DNA of 28,556 nucleotides from UA16 sp965661575 (GTDB lineage Bacteria; Bacteroidota; Bacteroidia; Flavobacteriales_D; Sanyastnellaceae). The position numbers and the translations under genes were made by a program. The notes under the pieces were generated by a model. That model saw only the letters and a program-made list of their open reading frames with translations. It made no database searches and was not told where the DNA came from. This document shows positions 14,937 through 23,167 of this stretch, piece by piece. The stretch lies in the NCBI GenBank assembly GCA_965661575.1, contig CBFIEJ010000027.1:1-28556 (forward strand). Direction: 5' to 3'. The number at the start of each line of letters is the position of its first letter. Position 1 is the first letter of the stretch.

Positions 14937-14960
14937 TGCCCGCCGACGGGTTTAACGAAA

Positions 14961-15554
14961 ATGGAAGAATTCCTCATCAACCTCGATTTCGGGCTCTTCA
15001 AGATTCTCAATGCGCACTGGCCAGGAGGTGACCAAATCATGTGGGCCATTTCCGGAACGTGGTGGTGGGCGCCGCTGTATGTCCTGCTGCTCTGGGAAAT
15101 TTGGAAAGCCTCGAGCAAAGAATGGGACCGAATGCTGGTCCGAGTGTTGTTGCTCGCCTTGTGCATTGCAGGAACCGATGTCATCTCAGCACGTGTAATC
15201 AAGCCTGCCGTTCAACGCTTCAGACCGTCGCACTCCATTGAGTTGAAAGGCGATGTAAACTTGGTGGTTCCACCCGGCAAAACAGAGCCCTACATCGGAG
15301 GTCGATTTGGATTTGTGAGTTCGCACGCAGCCAACTGCACGGGAGTTGCTGTTTTTGTCGGATTGGTGCTGGGAGGCGGCTCTTGGCTTTGGATTCTATT
15401 GGGATGGTCGCTGTTGGTTGGCTACAGTCGCATTTACCTTGGAGTTCATTTCCCCTTGGACATTTTGGGTGGCAGTATACTCGGGGGGTTCTTCGGTTAT
15501 TTGCTTTGGCGTGTCCAACACAAGATGGTGGGTAATCCCGTCAATGCATCATGA
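14961..15554 (+). CDS. PAP2-family membrane phosphatase
   Basis: A 197-residue membrane protein with about five transmembrane helices and the three PAP2 phosphatase motifs: K81-x6-R88-P89, S120-S121-H122 (usually PSGH), and S156-R157-x5-H163-x3-D167. The catalytic pair H122/H163 is present. Members dephosphorylate lipid phosphates such as undecaprenyl diphosphate, phosphatidate or phosphatidylglycerophosphate. The specific substrate cannot be told. It overlaps the fluoride channel gene by 4 nt (ATGA), so the two are translationally coupled. Confidence 0.9.
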   Translation: MEEFLINLDFGLFKILNAHWPGGDQIMWAISGTWWWAPLYVLLLWEIWKASSKEWDRMLVRVLLLALCIAGTDVISARVIKPAVQRFRPSHSIELKGDVNLVVPPGKTEPYIGGRFGFVSSHAANCTGVAVFVGLVLGGGSWLWILLGWSLLVGYSRIYLGVHFPLDILGGSILGGFFGYLLWRVQHKMVGNPVNAS

Positions 15555-15931
15555 ATTTTCTCGCGGTTTTCCTAGGTGGTGGACTTGGAAGTGTGGCGCG
15601 CTATGCGCTGGGACTTGCCATCAAAAAACTTGGTTTCATGGCACCAATCGGCACTTTAGCGAGCAATGTCCTCGCCACGGCCATGCTCCTCGGGTTGATC
15701 GCCGCGTATTCCAAGAGCCCCGAAGATTCGACAAAGATGAACGCCTTGTTTTTGCTCTGGACCGTAGGATTTTGTGGGGCATTCTCAACATTTTCGACAT
15801 TTGCAGCGGACACCATTTCGCTTCATTCATCGCATGGGCTAGCGTGGTCAATTGGCAACATTGCTGTGAATGTGACTTTTTGCATTGCGCTGGGATGGTG
15901 GATCTGGTCCACAATGGAGCCAGTCCATTGA
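15551..15931 (+). CDS. crcB: Fluoride-specific ion channel FluC/CrcB
   Basis: A 126-residue protein with four transmembrane segments that works as a dual-topology dimer to release fluoride. Signatures: GGGLGSVARYALG (8-20), GTLASNVLATAMLLG with the pore Asn, and GFCGAFSTFSTFAADT with the two stacked Phe and the Na+-binding Thr/Ser motif. Length is standard. Its ATG overlaps the stop of the PAP2 gene. No fluoride riboswitch is visible before the pair; the upstream gap is only 24 bp. Confidence 0.93.
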   Translation: MNFLAVFLGGGLGSVARYALGLAIKKLGFMAPIGTLASNVLATAMLLGLIAAYSKSPEDSTKMNALFLLWTVGFCGAFSTFSTFAADTISLHSSHGLAWSIGNIAVNVTFCIALGWWIWSTMEPVH

Positions 15932-16005
15932 AGCGGTCCATTCAGTCGTTCGCTTGAAGCGCTCGTCCTGCGTAACTTTAGGACTTGAAATCAACACACC
16001 GATCA

Positions 16006-17862
16006 ATGAAATTGCATTTGCTGACCTGCCTCTTCGCCATCGCAACCCTCCAAGCTGTGGCACAGATTGGACTTCCACCCGCATCCCAGAATGCGAAAGG
16101 CGGACAAACAGTCAAGGGAAAGGCCAATGGGTACTCTGCTGAACAGCTCGATCAAAAGGCCCGCGAAACACTCGATCGCAAAAATCAGGCTGCAGAAAGA
16201 AACACCTCCAAATCGCCGCAGACTCGAATCCCAACAAAAGGTGAAAGCGCAAAATCACCCCGTCAAAGACCAACGAATTTAGGAGAGCATCCCAAACTTG
16301 TTGTGGGGATTACTGTGGACCAAATGCGCATGGATTACCTCTATCGTTATTGGGATAATTTTGGCGACGGTGGATTCAAGCGGCTCATACAGCAAGGACT
16401 CGTTTGCGGAGATCACCATTTCGGGTATGCGCCGACCTACACAGGTCCTGGACACGCCTCGATCTACACCGGCACCACCCCACGACTCCACGGCGTAATC
16501 GCCAACGATTGGTACGATCGAAATGCTGGAGCATCGGTGTACTGTGCGTATGACCCGAATGTCGAAACGGTAGGCTTGAAAAATGCCGGTGCTCGCGACG
16601 GTAAAATGTCATCTCATCGCATGAAATCGAGCACGCTTGGAGACGAAATGAAAATCGCCACCGGGATGAATGCAAAAGTAATCGCCGTGAGCATCAAGGA
16701 TCGCGGAGCTACGTTGCCCGGTGGACACCTTGCCGACGGAGCGTATTGGTTCTATGGCAAAGACAAAGGACACTTCATCACCAGCAGCAAATACACCGAT
16801 GAACTCCCTTCGTGGGTCAAAAAATTCAACAAACGCGGACACGCCGAACGCCATCTCAATGCAGGTTGGCGAATCAAGCGAACCGAAAAAGATTTCGTTC
16901 AAGAATGGCCCGACAACAACCCGTTCGAACAGCCATTTGAAGGAGGGGCAAATGCCACATTCCCGTACGATCTGAAATCCTTGAGCGAAGCAAATGGAGG
17001 TTACGATATCTTGAAAAGCACTCCGCACGGCAACACCTTGGTCATCGACCTCGCTGTAGAAGCTCTCGCGGGAGAAAGTCTCGGAGTAGACGCCATCACT
17101 GACCTTCTCGCCATCAGTCTTTCTTCAACCGACTATGTTGGTCATCAATTTGGAACGAATGCGTGGGAAACCATGGAGATTTACGTGCACTTGGATCGCC
17201 TATTGAAACAATTGTTCAACCAACTCGACTCCAAAGTAGGCAATGGAAATTGGATGTGCTGGCTGACTGCAGATCATGGTGCGGCTACCCCTCCATCTTT
17301 GGCCAGATCAGTGGGCATGCCAGTGGATTATTGGAAGCCCGGAAACATGATTGAAGACGTCAAGGCCGATTTAAAATCAGAATACGGAGATGAGCAATGG
17401 ATCTTGAGTTACTCCAATGATCAATTCTTTTTCAATCGTCCTTTGATGCGTGAGCGCGGCATCGATCTGGACGAAGCTCAACGGCGAATTCAACTGCTCT
17501 GTCAGCAATACGAAGGCGTATCCATGGTGATTACTGGCCGTGATCTGACATCGGGCAACACCGCCGGTGATCCCATCGTAGAAAAAATTCGCAACGGTTG
17601 GTCCGCGAATACCTCCGGAGATGTCATCGTCGTCATTCAACCCGGCTGGATCAAATACGGCTTGGCAGGTACGACACATGGCTCACCATTTCCATACGAC
17701 ACCCACGTCCCTTGCATCTTTTATGGGTGGCATGTACCAAAAGGCATCACCTACGAGCGCACCTACATCCAAGACATCGCCCCCACCGTAGCCGCTTTGA
17801 TTCACAGTCCCATGCCCAATGCCTGCACTGGCAAACCGATACAAGCCGTTTTAAAACAATGA
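16006..17862 (+). CDS. PafA-like alkaline phosphatase (Thr nucleophile)
   Basis: A 618-residue exported phosphomonoesterase of the PafA/NPP branch of the alkaline phosphatase superfamily. Signal peptide 1-20 (ends AVAQ). A basic, Asn/Gln/Lys-rich segment of about 75 residues precedes the catalytic domain and is an addition relative to PafA (about 545 residues). Active site: metal ligand D105 (ITVDQMRMD), nucleophile T146 (PTYTGPGH), N167 (ANDWYDR), the phosphate-binding pair K231/R233 (SIKDR), then SSTDYVGHQFG, TADHGA and TTHGSPFPYD with the remaining Zn ligands. I chose ATG 16006 because the signal peptide starts there. Spacing T146-N167 equals that of PafA. A near-consensus -7 box TAACTTTA lies at 15973-15980. 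Overlaps the M61 gene by 4 nt. Confidence 0.92.
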   Translation: MKLHLLTCLFAIATLQAVAQIGLPPASQNAKGGQTVKGKANGYSAEQLDQKARETLDRKNQAAERNTSKSPQTRIPTKGESAKSPRQRPTNLGEHPKLVVGITVDQMRMDYLYRYWDNFGDGGFKRLIQQGLVCGDHHFGYAPTYTGPGHASIYTGTTPRLHGVIANDWYDRNAGASVYCAYDPNVETVGLKNAGARDGKMSSHRMKSSTLGDEMKIATGMNAKVIAVSIKDRGATLPGGHLADGAYWFYGKDKGHFITSSKYTDELPSWVKKFNKRGHAERHLNAGWRIKRTEKDFVQEWPDNNPFEQPFEGGANATFPYDLKSLSEANGGYDILKSTPHGNTLVIDLAVEALAGESLGVDAITDLLAISLSSTDYVGHQFGTNAWETMEIYVHLDRLLKQLFNQLDSKVGNGNWMCWLTADHGAATPPSLARSVGMPVDYWKPGNMIEDVKADLKSEYGDEQWILSYSNDQFFFNRPLMRERGIDLDEAQRRIQLLCQQYEGVSMVITGRDLTSGNTAGDPIVEKIRNGWSANTSGDVIVVIQPGWIKYGLAGTTHGSPFPYDTHVPCIFYGWHVPKGITYERTYIQDIAPTVAALIHSPMPNACTGKPIQAVLKQ

Positions 17863-19298
17863 GTCGAACCCGCGCCTCCGAGTCAGCACAAAACATCCAA
17901 GTCGCCATCCGGCGCGCATTGGAAGGAACGCCCAAAATCGAACTGACTGCCATTTTCCCTTGTGAAGGTCCTTTTGAGGTGCAACTTCCGGTGTGGCGTC
18001 CAGGGCGATATGAAAAGGGCAATTTTGGACGCTACGTCTACAACATGCGCGGAAAACAATCCGACGGTACTTGGATCGACTTAAAAAAATCCACGTTGCA
18101 CAAGTGGCAGGTCCCAGCAGGTATCCACACCGTTTCTTGGACCTTTTTCGCTGACCTGTTCAATGCAGGCTCCACAGGTGCAGCAGAAGATATTCTTTAC
18201 ATCAATCCCGTCAATTGCTTTTTGTACCATCCCGACCACCAAGACTGGGGGTACTCGATCGATTTGACCGATGTTCCGGACCTCTGGTCCGTGGCAACGG
18301 GGTTGAAACATTCAAACGGAAAATGGCATGCTCGTGATGTGCAACATGTCATGGACAGTCCCATTTTAGCGGCTGAGGCCATGACCCATCTCAGTTATGA
18401 ATCCCAAGGCACTCCCTTCCACATTTGGATTTACGGAAAGGATCAGCCCAACCCCGATTCATTTTTGAAGGACCACATCGCGTTCACCGAAAGTCAAATC
18501 GCACACTTTGGATCGTTCCCTGCAGAGCATTATCACTTCATGTATGTGCTACCGGAACGCGAAGTGCGGCATGGAGTGGAACACGAAGACACCACGGTGA
18601 TCGCCATCGGACCTTCAGCAAAGAGCCAAACCAAAGCAGGCTATGACGAACTCATTGGCATCGCATCGCATGAGCTTTACCACGCATGGAATGTCAAGCG
18701 AATCCGTCCCGCTGAATGGACGCCTTATGATTTCTCGCAGGCGTGCCCAAGTCGTCTCGGCTATGTAGCAGAGGGAGTGACCACGTACATGGGTGACCTG
18801 TTTTTGTTTGAAAGCGGCGTGATTGACCTGCAAGGTTGGTGCCTCCTCACTGAGCGGCTGTTGGATCGCCATGTCAACAACCCAGGTAGACTGAACTGCA
18901 GCGTTGCCGAATCCAGTTACGACACGTGGCTCGATGGCTACGAGCCAGGGGTGCCTGGTCGCAAAGGATCGATTTATGTCGAAGGTGCAGTCCTTGCGCT
19001 TCTCTGCGACGTCAGGATCATGCAGCTTACAGGTGGTGAGGCTTCCTTGCAAACGGCCATGCGCTTGTTGTGGGAGCAATTTGGTACGGACCGCATTGGC
19101 TTGACCGAATCAGACTATTGGTCCGTGCTCAACGAAGTCGCGGGAGCAACGGATGCTCTCGAAGACCTGCGCTTGCATTACGCCGAGGGGGCGAAAGACA
19201 GCTGGGATGACCTCGTGGCTGCAATGGAATGGCAGGGGCTGGAACTCACCAAAACGCAAAAAGAAGGTCGCTGGCACGTATCCATCACCAGCGCCTGA
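17859..19298 (+). CDS. M61 family (glycyl aminopeptidase-like) metallopeptidase
   Basis: A 479-residue zinc peptidase. The catalytic domain has H271-E272-x2-H275 in ASHELYHAWNVKRIRP and the downstream Glu E305 in VAEGVTTYMGD, which matches M61 enzymes. The N-terminal beta domain (about 10-180) is the usual M61_N with PVWRPGRYEKGNFGRYV. Typical M61 proteins have a signal peptide and a C-terminal PDZ domain, and are nearer 600 residues. This one has neither, so it should be cytoplasmic and lacks the PDZ. The ATG overlaps the phosphatase stop (ATGA), a sign of coupled translation. Confidence 0.9.
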   Translation: MSRTRASESAQNIQVAIRRALEGTPKIELTAIFPCEGPFEVQLPVWRPGRYEKGNFGRYVYNMRGKQSDGTWIDLKKSTLHKWQVPAGIHTVSWTFFADLFNAGSTGAAEDILYINPVNCFLYHPDHQDWGYSIDLTDVPDLWSVATGLKHSNGKWHARDVQHVMDSPILAAEAMTHLSYESQGTPFHIWIYGKDQPNPDSFLKDHIAFTESQIAHFGSFPAEHYHFMYVLPEREVRHGVEHEDTTVIAIGPSAKSQTKAGYDELIGIASHELYHAWNVKRIRPAEWTPYDFSQACPSRLGYVAEGVTTYMGDLFLFESGVIDLQGWCLLTERLLDRHVNNPGRLNCSVAESSYDTWLDGYEPGVPGRKGSIYVEGAVLALLCDVRIMQLTGGEASLQTAMRLLWEQFGTDRIGLTESDYWSVLNEVAGATDALEDLRLHYAEGAKDSWDDLVAAMEWQGLELTKTQKEGRWHVSITSA

Positions 19299-19333
19299 AG
19301 TCTTGATCGTCTCGCTACGCAGAACGTCCCAAA

Positions 19334-20044
19334 TCAATTGGATTCAACGCTTCCTTGGAGGGCAAATGCAATCAAATTGGCACCCATTTGCAGCGCCAAT
19401 TGCCTTATTTCTTCGGGATCTCGGTGCACTTGCCAATCTTCCCAACCATCGCCGAGATCAGATTCGTAGTCGTAAAAAACGACCAATCGCCCGTCCAAAA
19501 ACAAACCGTAGCCGCGCGGAGGCAGGTCATCGTGCTCGTGAACTTTGGGCAATCCCGATTCAAACGGGTATATGGCGTGAAACAACGGGTGTGACCAGGG
19601 CAATTCCGCCCAGTCAGATTCAGGAAGCACCTTTTTCATCTCTCGCCGGACGTATTGATCCATTCCATAATTGTCCGAAATGTGGAGGAACCCACCTGCC
19701 TCCAAGTACGTTCGCAGGTTCCGTGCCTCCGAGCCTGAGAAAACAACATTGCCATGCCCCGTCATGTGGAGCCAAGGGTAATCGAAGAGTTCTGGCGCCC
19801 CCACATCCACTGTAGCCACCTCCTCACTCAATGTCATCCCAAGCTGATCGTTGCAGTAGGCGACAAGGTTAGGAACCGCCGTCGGATTGGAATACCAGTC
19901 TCCTCCTCCACGGTATTTCAAAACCGCCAACTGGTAAGATCCGGATTGCGCGCAGGCATTTTGCCATGGAAATGAGGCCATTGCGATCACTACAAAAAAT
20001 CCAAACAGCGCGGCTGTTATAAAATTCCAACACAACTGTAACAT
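19334..20044 (-). CDS. Exported DUF4159 domain protein
   Basis: A 236-residue protein with an N-terminal signal sequence (about 1-33, ending NACAQS) followed by a DUF4159 domain, which is structurally like the ThuA/class I glutamine-amidotransferase fold. Recognisable segments are LAVLKYRGGGDWYSNPTAVPNLVAYCN, PWLHMTGHGNVVFS, LRTYLEAGGFLHISDNYG and the C-terminal NLIAFAL. The function is not established. The open frame reaches 20080, but ATG 20044 (MLQLCW) starts the hydrophobic leader directly and has a perfect TACCTTTG box 4 nt upstream, so I prefer it. Convergent with the M61 gene, with a 35-bp gap and no clear terminator. Confidence 0.85.
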   Translation of the reverse strand: MLQLCWNFITAALFGFFVVIAMASFPWQNACAQSGSYQLAVLKYRGGGDWYSNPTAVPNLVAYCNDQLGMTLSEEVATVDVGAPELFDYPWLHMTGHGNVVFSGSEARNLRTYLEAGGFLHISDNYGMDQYVRREMKKVLPESDWAELPWSHPLFHAIYPFESGLPKVHEHDDLPPRGYGLFLDGRLVVFYDYESDLGDGWEDWQVHRDPEEIRQLALQMGANLIAFALQGSVESN

Positions 20045-20048
20045 ATTG

Positions 20049-20056
20049 CAAAGGTA
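20049..20056 (-). promoter_or_regulatory. -7 box of the DUF4159 gene, 4 nt from the chosen start
   Basis: The minus strand reads TACCTTTG, CAAT, ATG (20044). Exact match to TAnnTTTG. It lies inside the open frame of the longer start, which supports the shorter protein. Confidence 0.55.
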
Positions 20057-20099
20057 CTTCGTACCCTTAGACTCCCTCATTTTTGAAGGTTTTTTAAGT

Positions 20100-20107
20100 T
20101 ATATTTG
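20100..20107 (+). promoter_or_regulatory. -7 box of secDF
   Basis: TATATTTG matches TAnnTTTG exactly, followed by a 24-nt leader to the ATG at 20132. The nearest TTG is only 14 nt upstream, short of the usual 19. Confidence 0.5.
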
Positions 20108-20131
20108 CGCCCCTGAAAACAACCTTGCATC

Positions 20132-23062
20132 ATGCAAAATAAGAATGCCGTTCTGCTCTTTACCGTTTTGTTGTCCTTTGCGACACTTTATACACTCAGT
20201 TTCAACTGGGTAGCGGGTAATTATGAAGAAGAAGCAGCACAATATGGAGCCTTCGTAGCAGACTCGCTCGAAAGCAATGGAGAAATCAGCGAAGACGATT
20301 GGAGCACATCTGCTGCCCAAGCTGCCCGCGAATTCTTGCGTGACAGTGCCAATGCTGAGATTTATCCAGTGTTTGGTCACACGTACCGAGAAGTCATTGA
20401 GCAAGAGCTAAACCTCGGTTTGGACTTGCAAGGTGGAATGTCTGTCACCCTCGAAGTGAGCATTCCAGACCTGTTCATTGCTTTGAGTGACTACTCGAGC
20501 AACGAAACGTTTCGTCAAGCCATTGCACAGGCCAAGGCGGCCCAGCGCACGACCCAAGGATTGACGTATGTCGATTTGTTCGAACGGTCTTGGACAGAGC
20601 TCAACGGCTCGTCCGAAAACCCCATCGATCTCTGGCGCATCTTCCACAACTTGGAAAGCAAAGATTTGTTTCCAGCGCAATCGACTGACGAAGAGATTTT
20701 TGTCATTCTCCAAAACGAGAGCAACACGGCCATTGACAATACCGAGAGCATCATCCGCAAGCGGATCGACCAACTCGGTGTGGCACAGCCCAACGTCCAG
20801 AAAGTCAGCGGCGGACGAATTTTGGTGGAATTGCCTGGCATTGATGACCGAGAGCGTGCACGCAAGCAATTGAAGAGCACCGCGAACCTTGAGTTCTGGG
20901 AAACGTACTTCAACGACGAAATTTTTGCCCGTGTATCTGCAGCCAACAACGCGTTGGGACGATCCATGAGCCCGGAATTGTTTGGAGATGAGGCTCCCGC
21001 CGACAGCTTGCTCACCCTGGAGCAGCAGCGCGCGATGAACCCATTGTTTGCCTTTTTGCAACTTGAAACGCAGCGTCGATCATCGGTGGTAGGTTACACA
21101 GCAATTGCAGACACCAACCGTGTCAATGACCTTTTGCGCCGCCCTGAAGCACAGCGTGCCCTCCAATCGGACTTGCGCTTGATGTGGGAGGCAAAACCGA
21201 CTCAAAGCTTTGCTGCACTTTACGCGATCAAAGACGAAAGCGGAAAAGGCAAGGCGAAACTTAGCGGAAAAAGCATCATCGACGCCCGCGTCTCGTATGA
21301 CGAGATTGGAGACGTGGTGGTGAGCATGACCATGGACGGAGAAGGCACAGGCATCTGGGGTGCAATGACAGAAGCTTGCGCTGCGGACAACCAGCGCGCT
21401 GTTGCCGTCATCTTGGACGGATTGGTGTTTAGTGCACCAAGCGTGCAGTCGGCCATCACCAACGGTCGGTCACAAATCAGTTTCGGCTCCAACCAAAGCA
21501 TCGAAGACAAGATGGCTGAAGCCAACGACTTGGCCTCTTTGCTGAAAGCAGGATCACTTCCTGCTCCAGCTCGAATCGTAGATGAAGTCAGCATTGGACC
21601 GCAGCTTGGTGAAGAAAACATCCAAGCAGGATTCAGTTCATTCGTCATTGCATTGGCTGTGATTCTCCTGTACATGATCTTCTACTACAAAGGCGCAGGT
21701 GTCGTATCCAACTTGGCTTTGATTGCAAACTTGTTCTTCCTCATCGGTGCCTTGGCGTCATTGGGGGCAGCATTGACCCTTCCGGGCATCGCAGGTATCG
21801 TCTTGACCATTGGTATGGCCGTTGATGCAAACGTTCTCATCTATGAGCGTATCCGAGAGGAGATGCGAGGTGGAAAAGGTTTGATGGTGGCTTTGAAAGA
21901 CGGTTACTCAAAAGCCTACAGCGCAATCATTGACGCCAACTTGACCACCTTGCTCACAGCATTTGTGCTGTACAGCTTCGGTAGCGGTGCCATTCGTGGA
22001 TTTGCCACGACGCTCATCATCGGTATCTTCACATCGCTCTTTTCTGCGATTGTACTGACGCGATTGGTGTTCTTCAGCCGTTTGGAAAACAAGAAGCCCA
22101 TCAGCTTCTACACCGACATGACCAAGGATTGGTTCACCAAGATCAATGTGAACTTCATTGGCAACCGCATGAAATTCTACATCCTCAGCACCATCATTGT
22201 GGTGGGCGGGATCGCCAGCCTTGCAACCAAGGGCTTGCAGTATGGCGTTGAATTCTCAGGAGGTACAACGTTTGATGTCTCCTTTGACGAGGCTGTCGAC
22301 GTGCAACAAATCCGAGAGTCATTGGCTGTGGCCTTCACCGAAGAAGGAAAGACAGGCAACCCAATTGTTCAGACAAAGGACAGCGATTCCAAAGTTCGTA
22401 TCATGACGAACTACATGATTGACAACCAAGATGAGAATCAGGATGAGTTGATTCAAGCGGCGTTGGCTCAAGGGCTAGCGGTGACCGGTGTGGATTACAC
22501 CATTGACCAGTACAACAAAGTGGATAGTACCATCTCGGATGACTTCCGCACAGGCGCTCAAAATGCAACCGTTTTCTCGTTGCTCATCATCTTTCTCTAC
22601 ATCTTCTTCCGTTTCCGAAAGTGGCAATATGGTTTAGGGGCATTGGTTGCGATGACACACGACGTGATCATCGTGCTGAGCGCATTCAGCATCTTCGCTG
22701 GGATATTGCCATTCACCATGGAGATTGACCAAGCGTTCATCGCTGCGATCCTAACGGTCATCGGATACTCCATCAACGATACGGTGGTTGTGTTTGACCG
22801 TATCCGTGAGTACGTCGGTCTATATGGCGACAAAAAGGAAGATACAGACCTCATGAACGATGCTTTGAATAGCACGCTCAGCCGTACCATCAACACCTCA
22901 CTCTCGACGTTTGTCGTATTGCTCACCATCTTCTTGTTGGGCGGTGACAACATCAAAGGCTTTGTATTTGCCTTGATGATTGGTGTTGTAGTTGGAACAT
23001 ACAGCTCCATCTTCATTGCAACGCCTAGCGTATTGGACTTGAGTAAAAAGTTGAAAGCATAA
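20132..23062 (+). CDS. secDF: Fused SecD-SecF protein translocase subunit
   Basis: A 976-residue inner-membrane RND-type protein that uses the proton gradient to pull secreted proteins through SecYEG. The SecD half (about 1-640) has the first TM, LNLGLDLQGGMSVTLEVSI (about 92-110), the periplasmic P1 domain (IRKRIDQLGVAQPNVQ) and five further TMs including GIAGIVLTIGMAVDANVLIYERIREE. The SecF half (about 660-976) begins FIGNRMKFYIL, has GLQYGVEFSGGT, and ends with VIGYSINDTVVVFDRIREY and TFVVLLTIFLLGGDNIKGF. Conserved D and R residues of the proton pathway are visible in both halves. The fusion is the normal Bacteroidota form. Monocistronic, with a terminator at 23132. Confidence 0.95.
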   Translation: MQNKNAVLLFTVLLSFATLYTLSFNWVAGNYEEEAAQYGAFVADSLESNGEISEDDWSTSAAQAAREFLRDSANAEIYPVFGHTYREVIEQELNLGLDLQGGMSVTLEVSIPDLFIALSDYSSNETFRQAIAQAKAAQRTTQGLTYVDLFERSWTELNGSSENPIDLWRIFHNLESKDLFPAQSTDEEIFVILQNESNTAIDNTESIIRKRIDQLGVAQPNVQKVSGGRILVELPGIDDRERARKQLKSTANLEFWETYFNDEIFARVSAANNALGRSMSPELFGDEAPADSLLTLEQQRAMNPLFAFLQLETQRRSSVVGYTAIADTNRVNDLLRRPEAQRALQSDLRLMWEAKPTQSFAALYAIKDESGKGKAKLSGKSIIDARVSYDEIGDVVVSMTMDGEGTGIWGAMTEACAADNQRAVAVILDGLVFSAPSVQSAITNGRSQISFGSNQSIEDKMAEANDLASLLKAGSLPAPARIVDEVSIGPQLGEENIQAGFSSFVIALAVILLYMIFYYKGAGVVSNLALIANLFFLIGALASLGAALTLPGIAGIVLTIGMAVDANVLIYERIREEMRGGKGLMVALKDGYSKAYSAIIDANLTTLLTAFVLYSFGSGAIRGFATTLIIGIFTSLFSAIVLTRLVFFSRLENKKPISFYTDMTKDWFTKINVNFIGNRMKFYILSTIIVVGGIASLATKGLQYGVEFSGGTTFDVSFDEAVDVQQIRESLAVAFTEEGKTGNPIVQTKDSDSKVRIMTNYMIDNQDENQDELIQAALAQGLAVTGVDYTIDQYNKVDSTISDDFRTGAQNATVFSLLIIFLYIFFRFRKWQYGLGALVAMTHDVIIVLSAFSIFAGILPFTMEIDQAFIAAILTVIGYSINDTVVVFDRIREYVGLYGDKKEDTDLMNDALNSTLSRTINTSLSTFVVLLTIFLLGGDNIKGFVFALMIGVVVGTYSSIFIATPSVLDLSKKLKA

Positions 23063-23131
23063 TCCGCTCGAAACTCAATCGACTCCCCCACCAGCGCGGA
23101 TGAGCAACAATGCTTCAATCGCCTGGTAAAC

Positions 23132-23161
23132 AAAAGGCCACCCACACCGGGTGGCCTTTTT
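23132..23161. terminator. Bidirectional terminator between secDF and the M1 peptidase gene
   Basis: Perfect 8-bp stem GGCCACCC (23136-23143) / GGGTGGCC (23149-23156), 5-nt loop ACACC, flanked by AAAA on the left and TTTTT on the right. It serves the two convergent genes. Confidence 0.88.
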
Positions 23162-23167
23162 ATTGGT

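Noticed and set aside
14937..14960. Fluoride riboswitch upstream of the PAP2-crcB pair
   Set aside because: The gap is 24 bp, too short for the aptamer, and no pseudoknot-like sequence is visible.
20408..21061. A 217-residue minus-strand frame opposite secDF, and similar long frames opposite the dehydrogenase (11679-12185) and the AlkB-like gene (27593-28252)
   Set aside because: No motif or promoter, and each fully overlaps a confidently identified gene.
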